64,000 bases of DNA from Ceratobasidium sp. AG-K (Eukaryota; Basidiomycota; Agaricomycetes; Cantharellales; Ceratobasidiaceae), in the NCBI GenBank assembly GCA_037039685.1, contig JAWNGF010000006.1, positions 682,001 through 746,000 on the forward strand, written 5' to 3'. The notes under the pieces were generated by a model that made no database searches, was not told the origin of the DNA, and was given only the letters and a program-made list of their open reading frames with translations. The translations under genes and the position numbers were made by a program. This document shows positions 13,007 through 24,775 of this stretch, in pieces. How positions within the stretch are numbered: the first letter of the stretch is position 1; each line of letters begins with the position of its first letter.

Positions 13007-15577
13007 ATGAGTAACTTGATTGGGCCTTTTACTCTTCTTTTCTCGTCCTTCACCCTGTGGTTAGTGGTTGGGACATGTTCAACCATTGCACTTCATTCGT
13101 TGGTCCGTGGCCGCAAGCTTTTAGTTAAGCTGCCCGGTCCACCTTTCGAGAGTTTAATTGCCGGTCAGCCGCCTAGCATCCTTTTATCCGTTACGTCGTT
13201 CATGTTCTGACCCAGTGAAAGTAGGACACTTTAAAAGTCTCATGGGTATCAACTGCATTCAAGTGCAGAAGGACCTTATCGCATCATATGGCACTACCAT
13301 TCGGATCAATGGAAGCTTCAGGGTAGATATTTATATATCAATAGTCGGCTTGGTTAGCTCATTATTTAATCTGGGCGTACTTCAGGAGGAAATTATATAT
13401 ACGATCGACCCCGCTATGGTGCACGCGGTTTTTGTCAAGGACAAGGCAAAGTTCCATCGCGGGAAAGGCCTGAGCATGTAAGCGGTGCCTAGTAACTACA
13501 TTCCCGGGTTGTACTTAACATTATTATCAGTATGTTTAACTCGATCTTTGGAGGCGGTCTTATTGGATTGGAAGGTGAAGAGCATCGCATTCATCGCAAG
13601 GTTTGTGACGCTAATCATTTCTATTACTACTGTTACTGAACTCAATTGCAGATGTTGAACCCGGTTTTCGGCATGAAGTTCTTACGCGAAAGTGAGGATA
13701 TTCTATTTCTTTAGATTCGATCTTGTCTAACTACGTTGCAGTGGTATGGAATTTTGTTATGTCGAGAACCGGGGTGCGTTAATAGCTCGGCTTATGTTAG
13801 ATGCCAACATTCGCGGACGTCGCCAAGCAGGTAAAAAGTTCTTTCCACTATTAAGCCTAGAAATCCTTAAGGTAGTTGACTTGTAGGCTTGCCACGGTAT
13901 TCAGAATGGCCTCGGCACAGAATCCCCGACAGCCTTTGACATCTACCCATGGGCGATTGGTGTGGCACTCGAGCTGGTTGGCGAGGCTGGTTTCGGTTAC
14001 TCGTTCGACTCGCTCACTGGGAAACGAAACGAGTACAGGAGCACAGCGAAAACCGTAACGTAAGTATATAATTCAATTCCCTCCTCCAAGCTTCGAACTC
14101 AGCCTCGCATAGTCAAGCCATCAGCACGCTCAGCCCCTTTGCAAATCTGCTGCCGTATGTTTCTAATATCGGCACTCCGTCTCTTCGCCGCTGGGCAATG
14201 AGAAATTCTCCTTGGGCCCCGATCAAGCAGCTCTACAACGCAGTGGGTGTTCAAAATCGGCAGGCCGAAGAAGTGCTTCGGGATCGTGAAGCTCGCCTGA
14301 GCGCCGGGGATGATTTGACTTCGCAAGCCGGTCGTGGAAAGGACATACTAACATTGTTGAGTAAGTGGCGTTCCCTTTGGATATAGAGCCTGCTAAGACA
14401 TTGGTTCGCTAGTGAAGGCCAATGAATCCGCAGAATCAAAGGACTATATTGATCGCCAAGCGATGATAGGTCACATGAAGTGAGTGCGAGAGCATATAAC
14501 GTGTCTGCATCGCTTAAACATGTTCACCCGCAGCGTCCTTATCATGGGTGGGCATGAAACAACCAGGTATGTCGTCCGTAAAAATAAGCAACAGGTTCCA
14601 ACACGTAGATTTGTAACCGGATCAGTACCGCCGTGGCTCGTCTTTTGGCCGAGCTATCCAATCGCCAGAACGTTCAAGATAGGCTACGCGGGGAGGTAAC
14701 TCGATTCTTCAAAGATAATCCGGATGTCACCCAACAGGATGGCTTACTTGAGCTCCCATATCTTGATGGAATCGTTCGGGAAACGCTTCGTCTATGGAGT
14801 CCGGTTTCCTTGATGTTTAGAGAGTAAGTTGTTCATGACCTGGGGACTAACACGAGTAAGCTACTAAATCCAAAATCACTTTCAGATGTGAGGAAGACAC
14901 TATTCTTCCACTCACATTCCCCATCGACACACCGAGCGGGGAAATCACGAGTGTTCCTGTGAGGAAGGGTGACCGAATATTCGTCAGCATTACCATGTCG
15001 GGTCGGTACGAAAAAATCTGGGGCGAACGAGCGGGCGAGTTCTTACCGGAGCGTTGGATCGGTACCAAGTTGGAGGAGGTCACTGAACCGGGTCTTCAGT
15101 TACCTGGCGTCTATTCTTCCATGTGAGAGCTCCTTCAAAATTCCGACTGATTATCTGACATGATTGAGCATAGGCTCACGTTTGGGTTGGGTCCTCGTAA
15201 TTGCATGTGCGTGCTTGTATATCTCAACCTTTCTCGGATTTCAGACTGATCTACTTCACGTAGCGGGTTCGCTTTTGCGGTTATGGAGCTCAGTAAGCAT
15301 ATCCACATTTCCGGCACTAAAAATTACTAAGTACATGCCTTCGCACAGAGGTCGTAATTGCTCATTTCATCAACTCGTTCAAATTTGAGCCATCGGAGGA
15401 AGAATTCTATTGGCAGGCAAGTGTTTGTCGTTGTATTCGCACGGGACCTGTACTCACCTTGCGTCTATGTAGCCGTTTGTATTGACGTTCCCGTACCTCA
15501 TGAAGGAGCGTGATCTGCCCGGAAAGAAGCCAAAGCTTCCGCTCAAGGTAACCAAGGTGCAGAACGCAGCGACTTGA
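13007..15577 (+). CDS. Cytochrome P450 (tandem copy 2)
   Basis: Paralogue of the P450 at 8801. The same architecture can be read: an N-terminal membrane helix, LPGPPFESL, the FHRGKGL and FGGGLIGLEGE segments, the I-helix MGGHETT near 14545, ETLR in the K-helix near 14783, and a canonical heme loop FGLGPRNCIG split by an intron near 15209. Start is the ATG at 13007, and the C-terminus is LPLKVTKVQNAAT. Exon boundaries match copy 1, including the 2-nt micro-exon (13742-13743). Unlike copy 1, it keeps Arg in the heme loop. No stop or frameshift was found, so it is probably functional. The substrate is unknown. Confidence 0.88.
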
Positions 15578-16314
15578 TGTGGGCAAGGGCCAGTCGTTGG
15601 TCATCGAGTTTATCCAAGTATGGTTTGGGATTTCCATTTGTAGTTGTTGAGGATGTAGCTTGAATAAACGAGTTTGTTGTAATTGCCGTAGCGCATGAAT
15701 GCATACAGCTCTAGAGTTACAGCGTGTGTTTCCACATGATGTTCTGCTCCCGTACGATGACGTCCGGGTGAGCTACTGAGGTCGAGCAGCTCCTGGATTC
15801 CGTCAGAGTTGGGTAGTAAGTCATTTTTCAGGTCTCGGGAGTATTCGGTTTACGAATGCGTCGAGATCATGGGAGCAGGGCTTGTACGGTGGAGATAATT
15901 GGTTTCGCAGGGTTTCTCGGAGCCATGGTGGACGAGTGAGTTTAGTAGTGAGGAAAATCGGCTCCAGCATTAATCAAGATGCAGAGAATAAGGTCGAAGC
16001 GAGTGCCAGCGCTCAAGTAATAAATAGCGATACGTGTCGCCAATGTAGTCGGAGCTCTGGGGAGGTCGGAATGATAAAGGACAAAAAGATGGAATATATC
16101 AACCCGATCGAGGTCATACGCATAGATACCATACATACACGTCAACCGATTCTTCGGCCCACTTGTATCATCTGGGGCAGAGGAGCAAGTTGCAAGAGAG
16201 TGACTATGTTTAAGGCTCGGACATCGTCGCCGGGCATGAGGATCGAGGGCACGTGGGTGGCAAACACGAGGTGGCTGTGCTATGCAGACCGGCGACTTCC
16301 TTGAGAAGTTCGAT
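15578..16314. other. Intergenic
   Basis: One 140-codon frame (15882-16304, +) has no recognisable motif and no splice partner, so I treat it as chance. The region separates the P450 pair from the minus-strand viroplasmin-like gene. Confidence 0.45.
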
Positions 16315-17952
16315 TTATTTGGACGACAAGACAGATGGATTGCATAATGCGAAAGTTGAAACTACATAACAAGAAGAAACAAAGAAAACGTCGGTGAATA
16401 CAGTTCCAAGCCCGTACAAATAATCACGCGTAGCGATATAGCCAGGCAAATAACCTAAATAGCGCTTCGAACTGAAGCAATAAAGCCAGGATAAGAGCAT
16501 ATATGCTAACATACATACACAAGATTCAACAATGTTCCGAGCATGACTTGTTCTGTATTTTGACTTACAGGTATTTGTAGGGGCGGTAAATAATATTGTC
16601 CTGGACATCCGAATAATATTAGCCACGGCTTGACATGTAACATCATGACGCACCGAAGTCGTTTCTTTTCCCTTGCCTTTATCTCGCCTCACGACCTGAT
16701 CGGACACACTGCGTATTGTCTTTGTGCGCCTATCAGGTCCGACACCGCCAAGTCCAACCGAAGTCAGGCGCAGTCCAGAGGTGGAGCTTTCGGACTCGGA
16801 TGCGGTCGCGCGACGCCTCCGTTGGACTTTGGCCGGAGTGGTAAATTGCACTGGGGCGGGCGTGACCGACGGACCCGGGGTTTTGTATGTCGTATGAGCT
16901 GGAGCAGGTGCAGAAGCCGACACAGGTGGTGCCTGGGGTGGCCGTGCTGGGGTGGCCAATGGAGCGCGAGATTCGGGTGCCGCGGGTGCAGCTGGAGCAT
17001 GAGATTGAGGATTGTCGCTGGGCGTAAGCTTCCAGCCTGTGCCGTGGCATCCGTCGCACATGGCATACGATCCATGCGGCGGGCGCGGTTTGACCTTGAG
17101 CTCGGGGATGGGCGGAGCGAGGGCAGACGCAGGTACCGGAGCTGGCGCTGGGACAATTTCGACGGAGGCGGGCACAGACTGGGTTTGAATTATAGGGCGG
17201 GCATTGCGCTTGGGAGCACGTGTGGGGGCGGGATCAGGAACCACAACGGGAGCCGGCGAGGGAGTCATCGCGGACGTAGCCACAGGGAACGGAACTGTTG
17301 AATTGCCTAATTTGGCATTTAATGTACCCGCCCCAACGTGGGACGGGCCGTCGATAATGTTGGGCGCCGTCACCTGCCCAGATGATAACCCACGGCGCAA
17401 CGCGTTACTGACCGATGTTGCCTTTACGAGCGGATGAGGGCCGGGAAGACTTCGAGTTTTTGGTGCAAAGGGATTATCGTTGTCTTCGGGCTCGGTATCA
17501 CCGCCCTCGTCATCGAATTCGGTCGGCGCGAGGGCTTTCTTAGGGGCAGGAGGAGGGCGCGAAGGTTGGCTAGAAGTTAGCCGCACTGATTTAGATAATG
17601 TATGTGGCCTAGCCACCTGGCTCGAACTTGGTATCGACGCAGGCGGGGCCTCGAGTTCGGGTGAGGTCTCGGGGGTGGGAAGGGCAGTGCCCGACATGTC
17701 GAGTGGAGAAACACCGTCTGGAAATTGGCCCGTCTTCGCATAAAGGGCGGCTGCCTTAGCGTCTGAAAATACGGCCCAGCGGACTTTGGATTGTACGTAG
17801 CCGTCGATGGCTGCGCGAAATTGCCGGCTACGAAATTAGTTAGATTCGATTTTCACGAGTCAAACTTACTACTCCAGAACACCCGTATTGAATCCCTTGT
17901 AGACCGCGTACGAGCTTCCTGCGGGATAGGGCGATACCACTGGGGGCGGCAT
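16315..17952 (-). CDS. RNase H1-N/viroplasmin-like domain protein, paralogue 1
   Basis: Exon 1 (17870-17952) and exon 2 join in phase through an intron at 17828-17869. The first 60 residues read SSYAVYKGFNTGVLEY, then RQFRAAIDGYV and RWAVFSDAKAAALYAK. This resembles the RNase H1 N-terminal (caulimovirus viroplasmin-type) fold, which in RNase H1 binds RNA/DNA hybrids. The rest is Pro/Ala-rich and probably disordered. Embedded in it are SVSNALRR, a MCDGCHGTGW knuckle, and near the end GLRLTSVGLGGVGPDRR then KGKGKE. No RNase H catalytic domain is present. The frame stays open to 16315 with a hydrophobic tail, but a GTAAGT donor near 16569 suggests the true C-terminus may be spliced earlier. The domain call is by eye and the function is unknown. 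Confidence 0.65.
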
Positions 17953-20359
17953 TGTAGGTGAGCGCGCTAAGGCAGGCACAACGAGAGGCGGAAGCAAATG
18001 TCAGGGCATGAGCGGGAGTTTCAAATGAGCTTTGTAAGCAGCGTGCGTCGGCCTCAACCGATAACAACGACCGCTGGCGCACAATGACCATCGTATTACC
18101 TGGCTATGATGTCGTAACCTCGGTCAACGAAGTTTTTCACTCAAGTTTTGCCGACACTTTGGGCGCACCTCCCGATTACTAATTTAATGCAACACCAGCA
18201 CCTCGTGGTCGCGGCAAGTTCTCAATGGACAGTCGTTGCAGAACACTCGCTCAAAGGACCTGCGCTACCTGAGCGCATGCCATTACAGGCTTATCGGTAC
18301 CCGAATAGATCTTCATGAAGTAGAATGGGTTCTAGAATGACTCGATGATCTTCATTAACCCAATCGAGCGTGATACTCGGCGTATGTGCATCGCATCCAC
18401 GTTCTGAAGGACGTGGTCAAAGAGAGTATCGATGGAGATGTGCTCTGGTAAAGCTATACTACACCTCGCAAATCAATCCGTATTCCTCGTCCGCACTATT
18501 ATGAATAAATATCTTATTGTATGCTCTCAAAGTCCGCCTTTTCCGACTTTCGTACGGCCATGCCATAGTAGCGGAAAGATACTTGTGCATGCTTTACAGA
18601 GAAAACAAAGATCACATACACCCTTCGCGATTCGTTACATCATAATGCTTATGCTACTGATGATGTCGAAGAAAATGTAGCAGGGCTCACATGGCCGGCT
18701 AGACATTGTTCGTTCTCATTGGTCTCCTAAATTCTATCTGGACAAAGACAATCGCCAAATACGATGACAATTTATAGAGGTCAAATCAGTTACCAAATTT
18801 GGGACATACCGCGTAATACGTATTCGAGTACCCGTCCCTGCCATCGTCGCACATATACGGCTCGTGAATGTCGCACTAGTGAGAATACAGCCCGATCAGG
18901 AGCTGTACATGTCATCCAGGAGTCAGTTAGCATGGAATCCTCCTCTAATGGCGTAGCCCAGTCCGGTCGCCAGTCCTAGATCCCCTCCCCAGAAGGCGTG
19001 ACCAGGATACAGTACAGTGGTCTGTGTATATAATCGAACAGCAATGAGCTATCTGGGGGAGCGGGCATGTCGTTAGCAATTTGAACGCCGAGTAGAGACA
19101 AGCTAGGCGGGCGCGAGCCGGAATGCGAGGTAGGAACAGAAGGGTTAGCTTAGAGAGCGTAGCGAGTCCGCACGAGCAGCCTAAGGGTAGCATATGAAGT
19201 AGGGGGATTGGTGAGGAAGATATTAGTCTCGTGGCTAGCAAGTCGCTCTCGTCTATGGCGATGCTAGGATTGTTGTATATGTGTGGCAAGGAAGAGCCGA
19301 GCTCGTCATCATTGGTAAGGGTTGGTGCCAGAGCCACGACCGCATATCACTCAAGTCAGCATCGAAATGTATTCGCTCAGGCACAGAGGAAGTCTAGACA
19401 CCGAAGTCGATGCTGAAAGCTCAGCTTAGGATAGGTTCTTAGTGACGATAATGTTGCTTAACGAAGAAAATTTCAGCAGCCCAATAGAATCGGGAAAAAT
19501 TAGGAAATTTATACTCACCCCGTCGAGTTCCGGAGACACAGGGTCGGAGATGTAGTTGGCACATTCGATAGTCGGCACCGAGAGAGTTGTGGTGTCTTTT
19601 GAGCCGGGCATCATCGCCGGGAGGTGGGGATCGAGCCCACGTGCATTCAAGTGAGAGGCGCTCTGTGGCTGTGCCTTGTGGCCCAGTGCTGGAGCTCCAA
19701 CCTTTCATAGCTCCTTTGATCAGAGGTTATATTATTGAAGCTAGTTATATATTATATCGTCGTTTCACAAGCGTCTTTGACTGATTGATAACCCCTATGT
19801 GTGGTATCATAAATTCCTGCTCGTATGTGTCCCGGGGTAGAGATGATGGCTCCATCGTTAGTAAGACTTGGAATTATCTCATGTAAATGATTTGGTTCGA
19901 GAGGGAGGTATTCTATTTTGTATAAGGATGACGGCTTCACAAACAAATCGATTGTGAAATGTATGCGCACGGTTGTTACAATGTTCCAGTTATTCGTCTC
20001 ATATGGCCATCGCGATAGTCATATTTAACCGTGTGGATACCGGTTCTCGTGGCTCAAACCGCGCCGGCTAACTCTTGATCCGTACCACAAGATTGGAATA
20101 TCAGACAAGAGCGCACATGAAGTTGATTCATTGACAAAGAGCAAGAGGTCTCTGGGATACATAGGAAAACATTGCTATGGATAGCGTTGCAAGAAAACAG
20201 GGTTCCAGAGCTAACAACCTAATAGTGACTTTAAAGCCAAGTCCGACAGCCCGAGACGATAGTCTACATACTACGATACATTCATACTTCAATGCTCACT
20301 TACAATTTTGGGTTTACATATTTCGATACGTAGAACGCACGCCATCCTACCGAATAATG
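17953..20359. other. Intergenic with conserved upstream fragment and tRNA-like patch
   Basis: About 17965-18020 holds a segment (GGAAGCAAATGTCAGGGCA) that also occurs upstream of paralogue 3 and just before the CCCH gene start. About 19600-19700 contains an RNA polymerase III B-box-like sequence on the minus strand (listed separately). The remaining short frames show no motif. Confidence 0.45.
19605..19700 (-). repeat. tRNA-related (possible SINE head) sequence
   Basis: On the minus strand GTGGGCTCGATCCCCAC forms a perfect T-arm-like stem with a B-box-like loop. Upstream of it lies CGCCTCTCAC, reminiscent of a tRNA-Glu anticodon region. The acceptor and anticodon stems do not pair well, so this is not a functional tRNA as I read it. 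A tRNA pseudogene or tRNA-derived SINE head is the best guess. Chance cannot be excluded. Confidence 0.3.
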
Positions 20360-21697
20360 TCAGTCGCCCCTCGCTGTATGCATAACATAAAGGCATACCA
20401 AGGTCCTTTCCTTCCCTTTTCCCTTTCTCTCAATTTGGTTCGACGTACTCTGTCTTGCATGCCTATCAGGTCCGATGCTGCCCTCTGCAGTAGACGACAA
20501 ACGTGATCCCGACGATTCGGATACGAGGCGCCGCTTTCGCGACTCGGGGGCGGTAAACTGAAGCCGACCTGTCAATTGCGTGGGAGCAGTTAATGGACCC
20601 GGGTCTGTGGGGACCGGGGCGATGTACGACCCAGGTCCCATGGCTGCATAGGCTGCAAAAGCCCGAGTGTTGCTATTGCGCGCACGTATGGGGACAGGGG
20701 TGGTAGGTTGAGACGCATAGGTTGGGACTGTGCGTCGATATTCTGGAGTTGGAGTCACATATGGGTCGGCGCCGTCACGAATTGTTTCTTGAGATTTGTG
20801 AGCTGGGGTCGTGCATCGACGTTCAGGCGATGGTGTTTTATATGACCCTGCACCCTCATCCTCATGAATCATCTCTTGGGACGCGTAGTCCGGGTTGGGA
20901 TCCTGGTGCGTCGAGGCCGAAGTCGCCCTTCGGTGGTAATGCTGAACCGTTTGTTGTTGTTCATAACCTGATGGTTCAGACTGACGAGCGGGGGTTGGAC
21001 TTGCATATTGAGTTGCATAAACTGGATTTGCACGTCGCTGCGCGGGAGCGTGATATGGTCCAGGCGTAGGGTACGGAACGGGTGCGTGATGGTTAGGTGT
21101 GAGTATCCAGCCTGTTCCATGACAGCCATTACACATCGTATAGCTCCCGTACGGCCTGGGTAGGATTGCGAGTGCGGGCATCGGGTCCTGAGTGTGTGCA
21201 GCTGCAGAGGTATTATCTCTCGGGGTATAATCCCTTTCGGAAGTGTAATCTCTTGTGGGGGTATGATTCCTTGTGGGAGTATTATCTCTCGAAGGAGTCT
21301 CCCTAACGGGAGCATGTCCGTCCTCAGGAACATACCCGTCCTCATGAGCGTAACCATCCTCTTGACCATACCCGCCCTCAGGAACATACCCATTCTCAGG
21401 AGCATATTGAGACCGCAGAGCGATTGCTCTCCTCTTCGGCGAGCCTCCCGGATCTGTAACGTTGGGTGCAACATAGCCGTTCGACATGTCCCGCCGAAGG
21501 GCGTTAGCCACCGAGTCTGCTATGCTCCCGGGGATAGCTTGGGTTGATGCTCCGGGTTCGGTAGCATCCGAGTATTGCGGGGCTATGCTTCGTGGGCGAG
21601 CAGGTTGATCGAACGTGTAACGAGGCCAGTAGCTAGGATGGAGCGGTGGGAGTTGTTGCGTCGGGGAAGCGTCAGGGGTTGTACGTCTGCTTGACAT
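20360..21697 (-). CDS. CxxCxGTGW family protein, paralogue 2 (repeat-rich)
   Basis: Shares the family marks of its neighbours: SVANALRR, MCNGCHGTGW, and a C-terminal GSRLSS...GPDRH then KGKGKE. The likely start is the ATG at 21697 (MSSRRTTPD), which aligns with internal ATGs of paralogues 1 and 3. Upstream, only a shrunken trace of the viroplasmin-like exons can be seen (about 21725-21830), so this copy probably lacks that domain. It has two internal tandem repeats: hexapeptides of the type GYVPED (about 21318-21400) and TPTRD-like pentapeptides (about 21206-21300). It is Pro/Thr/Tyr rich and probably disordered, with no stop in frame. The function is unknown. Confidence 0.6.
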   Translation of the reverse strand: MSSRRTTPDASPTQQLPPLHPSYWPRYTFDQPARPRSIAPQYSDATEPGASTQAIPGSIADSVANALRRDMSNGYVAPNVTDPGGSPKRRAIALRSQYAPENGYVPEGGYGQEDGYAHEDGYVPEDGHAPVRETPSRDNTPTRNHTPTRDYTSERDYTPRDNTSAAAHTQDPMPALAILPRPYGSYTMCNGCHGTGWILTPNHHAPVPYPTPGPYHAPAQRRANPVYATQYASPTPARQSEPSGYEQQQTVQHYHRRATSASTHQDPNPDYASQEMIHEDEGAGSYKTPSPERRCTTPAHKSQETIRDGADPYVTPTPEYRRTVPTYASQPTTPVPIRARNSNTRAFAAYAAMGPGSYIAPVPTDPGPLTAPTQLTGRLQFTAPESRKRRLVSESSGSRLSSTAEGSIGPDRHARQSTSNQIERKGKGKERTLVCLYVMHTARGD

Positions 21698-22203
21698 GAT
21701 AACGCCAGCTGGTCTAGGTGTAGCCGAATTCACCAATCCCAGGTGAAACTGGTACCTAAAACATCAGCTCGATCGACGAGCTGCCTTATCACGTACTGTC
21801 TTGCACCGATTGCAGTAATATATGACGCCTAGTGTCAACCGATCCTGCGTAGCTCTCGTGGCAAACGCCAGAGATGGGGAAGATTGTCAGCGCCTGAGCC
21901 AAGCTCCTACAAACAGGAAAGCGGAAACAAATATCACGGCATTCGGGGATACCGGGGGTCTTATTTCAATAAACGAGAGGCAGCATTAGGTCATCGACTT
22001 CGAGAAGAGAACGTACATATTCAGGATAATCATCAAATAAGAAATGAGATGGCTCGGGGAGCATAAGAAATCGGTACAGAAGACCTCAACTGGACTCGGA
22101 GTGCCTGGTCGAAGCATATATGCAATGACAAATCAAACTCCAAATATACTCCATGTGCATGTGTAAACTTACGTATTCAGTGCGTATACCTCACATCGTC
22201 ATT
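21698..22203. other. Intergenic with degenerate 5' exons of paralogue 2
   Basis: On the minus strand, about 21770-21830 can be aligned by eye with exon 1 of paralogue 1, ending at a GTACGT donor-like site. The coding sense is poor. The rest shows nothing recognisable. Confidence 0.35.
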
Positions 22204-23345
22204 CTATTCCAAGGCCAATATTAGTCCCGGTTCGCCAGATAAAAATAATCGCACCGTATTTTTGCCCTTGCTCCCTGCTCGGTCTGGCACGTCCCGCTTA
22301 ACCCGCCGGTCGGGCCCAAGTCCGCTCGCTCCAATTGACGATAGACGCAGCCCGGTACTGGCTTTGGCGCCGATTCGATGTTTTCTTTTCCTGGCAGGTG
22401 TGACGAACCGAACTGAAGCCGGCGTTCCAAGATGTGCGGGGGTGGTTAACGGTCCAGAAGTCATATATGACTCTTGGGCAGAGTAAGCAGGAGCAGAGGC
22501 TGGAGCTGTGTAGAGAGGTGCGGGGGTGGAATATGGGTCCGGAGTAGGGTATGGAGCAGGGTGTCGTTGTCCGCCAGCGGAAACACGATTCCATCCCGTG
22601 CCCTGGCACCCTTCGCACATCATATAGGTCCCATGTGGGCGCGGCGGAGTCACGAGTTCCAGCCACGAGACCAAGGTGGACGCAGATGGGAGAACGGAAG
22701 TATTTTGGTCCTCGGGATGGATTCAGGAGTGGATCTACTTTGAATAACTAGTCCTGTCTTTTTCCTTGGTGTCCGAGCGGGAGAAGAATTTGGTCTGGCT
22801 ATGGGAAAGACGACCAGTGAATTAGCTAATTGGGGAGCTGGACCATCACTAAAATTGGACGCGAGAATTTGGCCGGACGATCTGGCTCGACGCAGGGCAT
22901 TGCTAACCGAGCCCGCTATGGTCCCTGGTCGGGATTGTGTAGCTGATACGAGTGAGTTGTATTCTGACCTACGGCTCTTTGGGCGGCATGGTTGGCTGGC
23001 AGGCGAGCGTGTACGAGCGGGTTTCGTTTTAGGACGCGCAGATGGGCTTGGAGGTAGCGGGGAAGAAGATGGGAGCTCGGGCCTGGATGATACGTCGGGG
23101 GTAAGAAGCAAGTTTGACATGGCGCGCGTACGGTGATGTCCAGGACGCCACTGTATCAGAATCTCGATCAGTGCACGATCGCGTGCGGGGCCGAGATACC
23201 ACGACGGGTATCCGTCGATCACCACTCAAAACTGGCAGCCACGCAATCAGATACAATCACCAACGGTAAGTGAAACGTACTAAAGTCCGTATTATATCGC
23301 CAGTGGACCGCGTGTTCCTCCTGTCGATAAGGGCGATGGCGGGTG
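22204..23345 (-). pseudogene. CxxCxGTGW family, paralogue 3, decayed
   Basis: Family marks remain: SVSNALRR, MCEGCQGTGW, then GLRLSSIGASGLGPDRR. Several lesions are visible. The position matching the ATG of paralogue 1 reads ATA (near 23345). The viroplasmin-like exon 2 has TGA where paralogue 1 has CGA (QF-stop before VIDGY, near 23229). The frame changes by one base between the Pro/Ser-rich part and the CxxCxGTGW part (near 22695). A shorter product starting at the ATG at 23120 would still hit the frameshift. Sequencing error could explain one lesion, but not easily all three. Confidence 0.65.
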
Positions 23346-24775
23346 GTATGGGCGCTAAGCCTCACGCCCCCGGCAACGGAAGCAAATCTCAGGGTACAAG
23401 AGCCTTTTGTTGACAACGATGAACCTACCCGCACCCAACACTGATAGCATTCGATAATATGCAGCGAGAGCGGTCCGTACCGGCCATGGGAACTAGAGGT
23501 CTTGTTAGGACTGTTATATAACCAGGCCCTTTGCTAATGTATATTGTATACGCCTTCACAACGACCATGCAGTACTAGTAGCAAGCCGTAGAATTATTTC
23601 GTTCGGCGGTACCCGGTTGGGGGTCAAAATGAAGTCATGCAAACGCAGAGGAATATTAGGTGCTGAGCCTGGCTGGAGCTGGAACAGATAAGCTGTTTCC
23701 AGTTCAGAAATCACGTATCGACCACTATCGACCCAAGACACCTAACGTGAATATTGTTCGATGACTTGAACCCTGCAGAGCTGGTACTAAGATACTAGGT
23801 AAGCGATGACTCATGCCCTCTAGCCTATGGCATTAAAAGCTCCATAGTAACGCCCATCTCTGCACGGCGACTATTCCCATCCAGGACAACACGATTCTCA
23901 ACGGTGTCCATTACATGTTCTATGATCACCCCTTCCAGTCTATCAGGCAGGCGGCACAACGGATCATACGTCACTACATTCCAATGTACTCACAAACACT
24001 ATGAAGATCGTGAGTTGACCTTGTAAGTATGATAATAACATACCCACTTAAGCGAAAGCCTTCAGATTTGGAAAGTTGGGTTGTGTAATATCTTTAACCA
24101 TTAGTCCGAATATGGGAGGCCAAGGTACCTCGCTTCGTGTAGGTGTGGTAATTGCGCACCCTAAACGATATCGCTGACATCCCCACAATATAGATTTCGG
24201 TACTATGTGGGTACTAACATATACTCACGCCGCGGCATGTTATCGGAGCTTTCTGAGCCTAAACCAAATTTCCTGCGAATCTGTACCCAATCCGGCTATA
24301 TGTACTGCGCGATTGTCGAAGAACCGCACGCATGTGTATGTGTCACACCCATAAGTAATATTCCGTGACCCTGGGACCTTGCATCAAAGATTATGCAAGA
24401 GTAGGTCCACTTGTCGATTTGTTGAAATGAGGGGTGATCTTTATCGTGCACGTCAACGTTTGGATCTTCCAAGGTTGAAAACTTCGAGTTAGTAGTACGA
24501 CTCGAAATGAGGTTCGTCATGGTAGTGCGTAAGTTCATGGCTCCCCGGAGATGTCCGTTGACCTTTTAGGCCGCCGTGGAGCGTAGTTCTGATCTTCACT
24601 ATTACATCGACGGCATCTTCCTGGCGATGAATTGGGGTGGCGCAAAATTATAAGCACCTTTAGCAACCCTCGAGGCCGCCCCAATTTCTACCTATAAAGT
24701 TCGAAGCACTGGACCAATAACCGAGTGTGAGTCTCCCTATCAGTAGAGCTCCTCGATTGATCGCGGGATTTCAAC
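23346..24775. other. Intergenic with remnant of a CCCH-gene 5' end
   Basis: About 23375-23500 (+) resembles 34828-34970, the 5' leader and first codons of the CCCH gene: GGCAACGGAAGCAAA, then CAGGG, then an ATGAACC start and ATGCAGCGA. The frame is broken, so it cannot encode the protein. The rest (23500-24775) shows no gene. Confidence 0.5.

Noticed and set aside
12693..13007. 104-codon minus frame upstream of P450 copy 2
   Set aside because: Lies in the promoter region and overlaps an opposite frame, without recognisable features.
15882..16304. 140-codon plus frame between P450 and paralogue 1
   Set aside because: No motif, signal or exon partner; composition like the surrounding intergenic DNA.
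16630..17301. 223-codon plus frame antisense to paralogue 1
   Set aside because: Shadow of the GC-rich Pro/Ala coding region.
18900..19420. Possible minus gene at 18945-19337
   Set aside because: No ATG-initiated exon chain and no motif; overlaps a plus frame of similar size.
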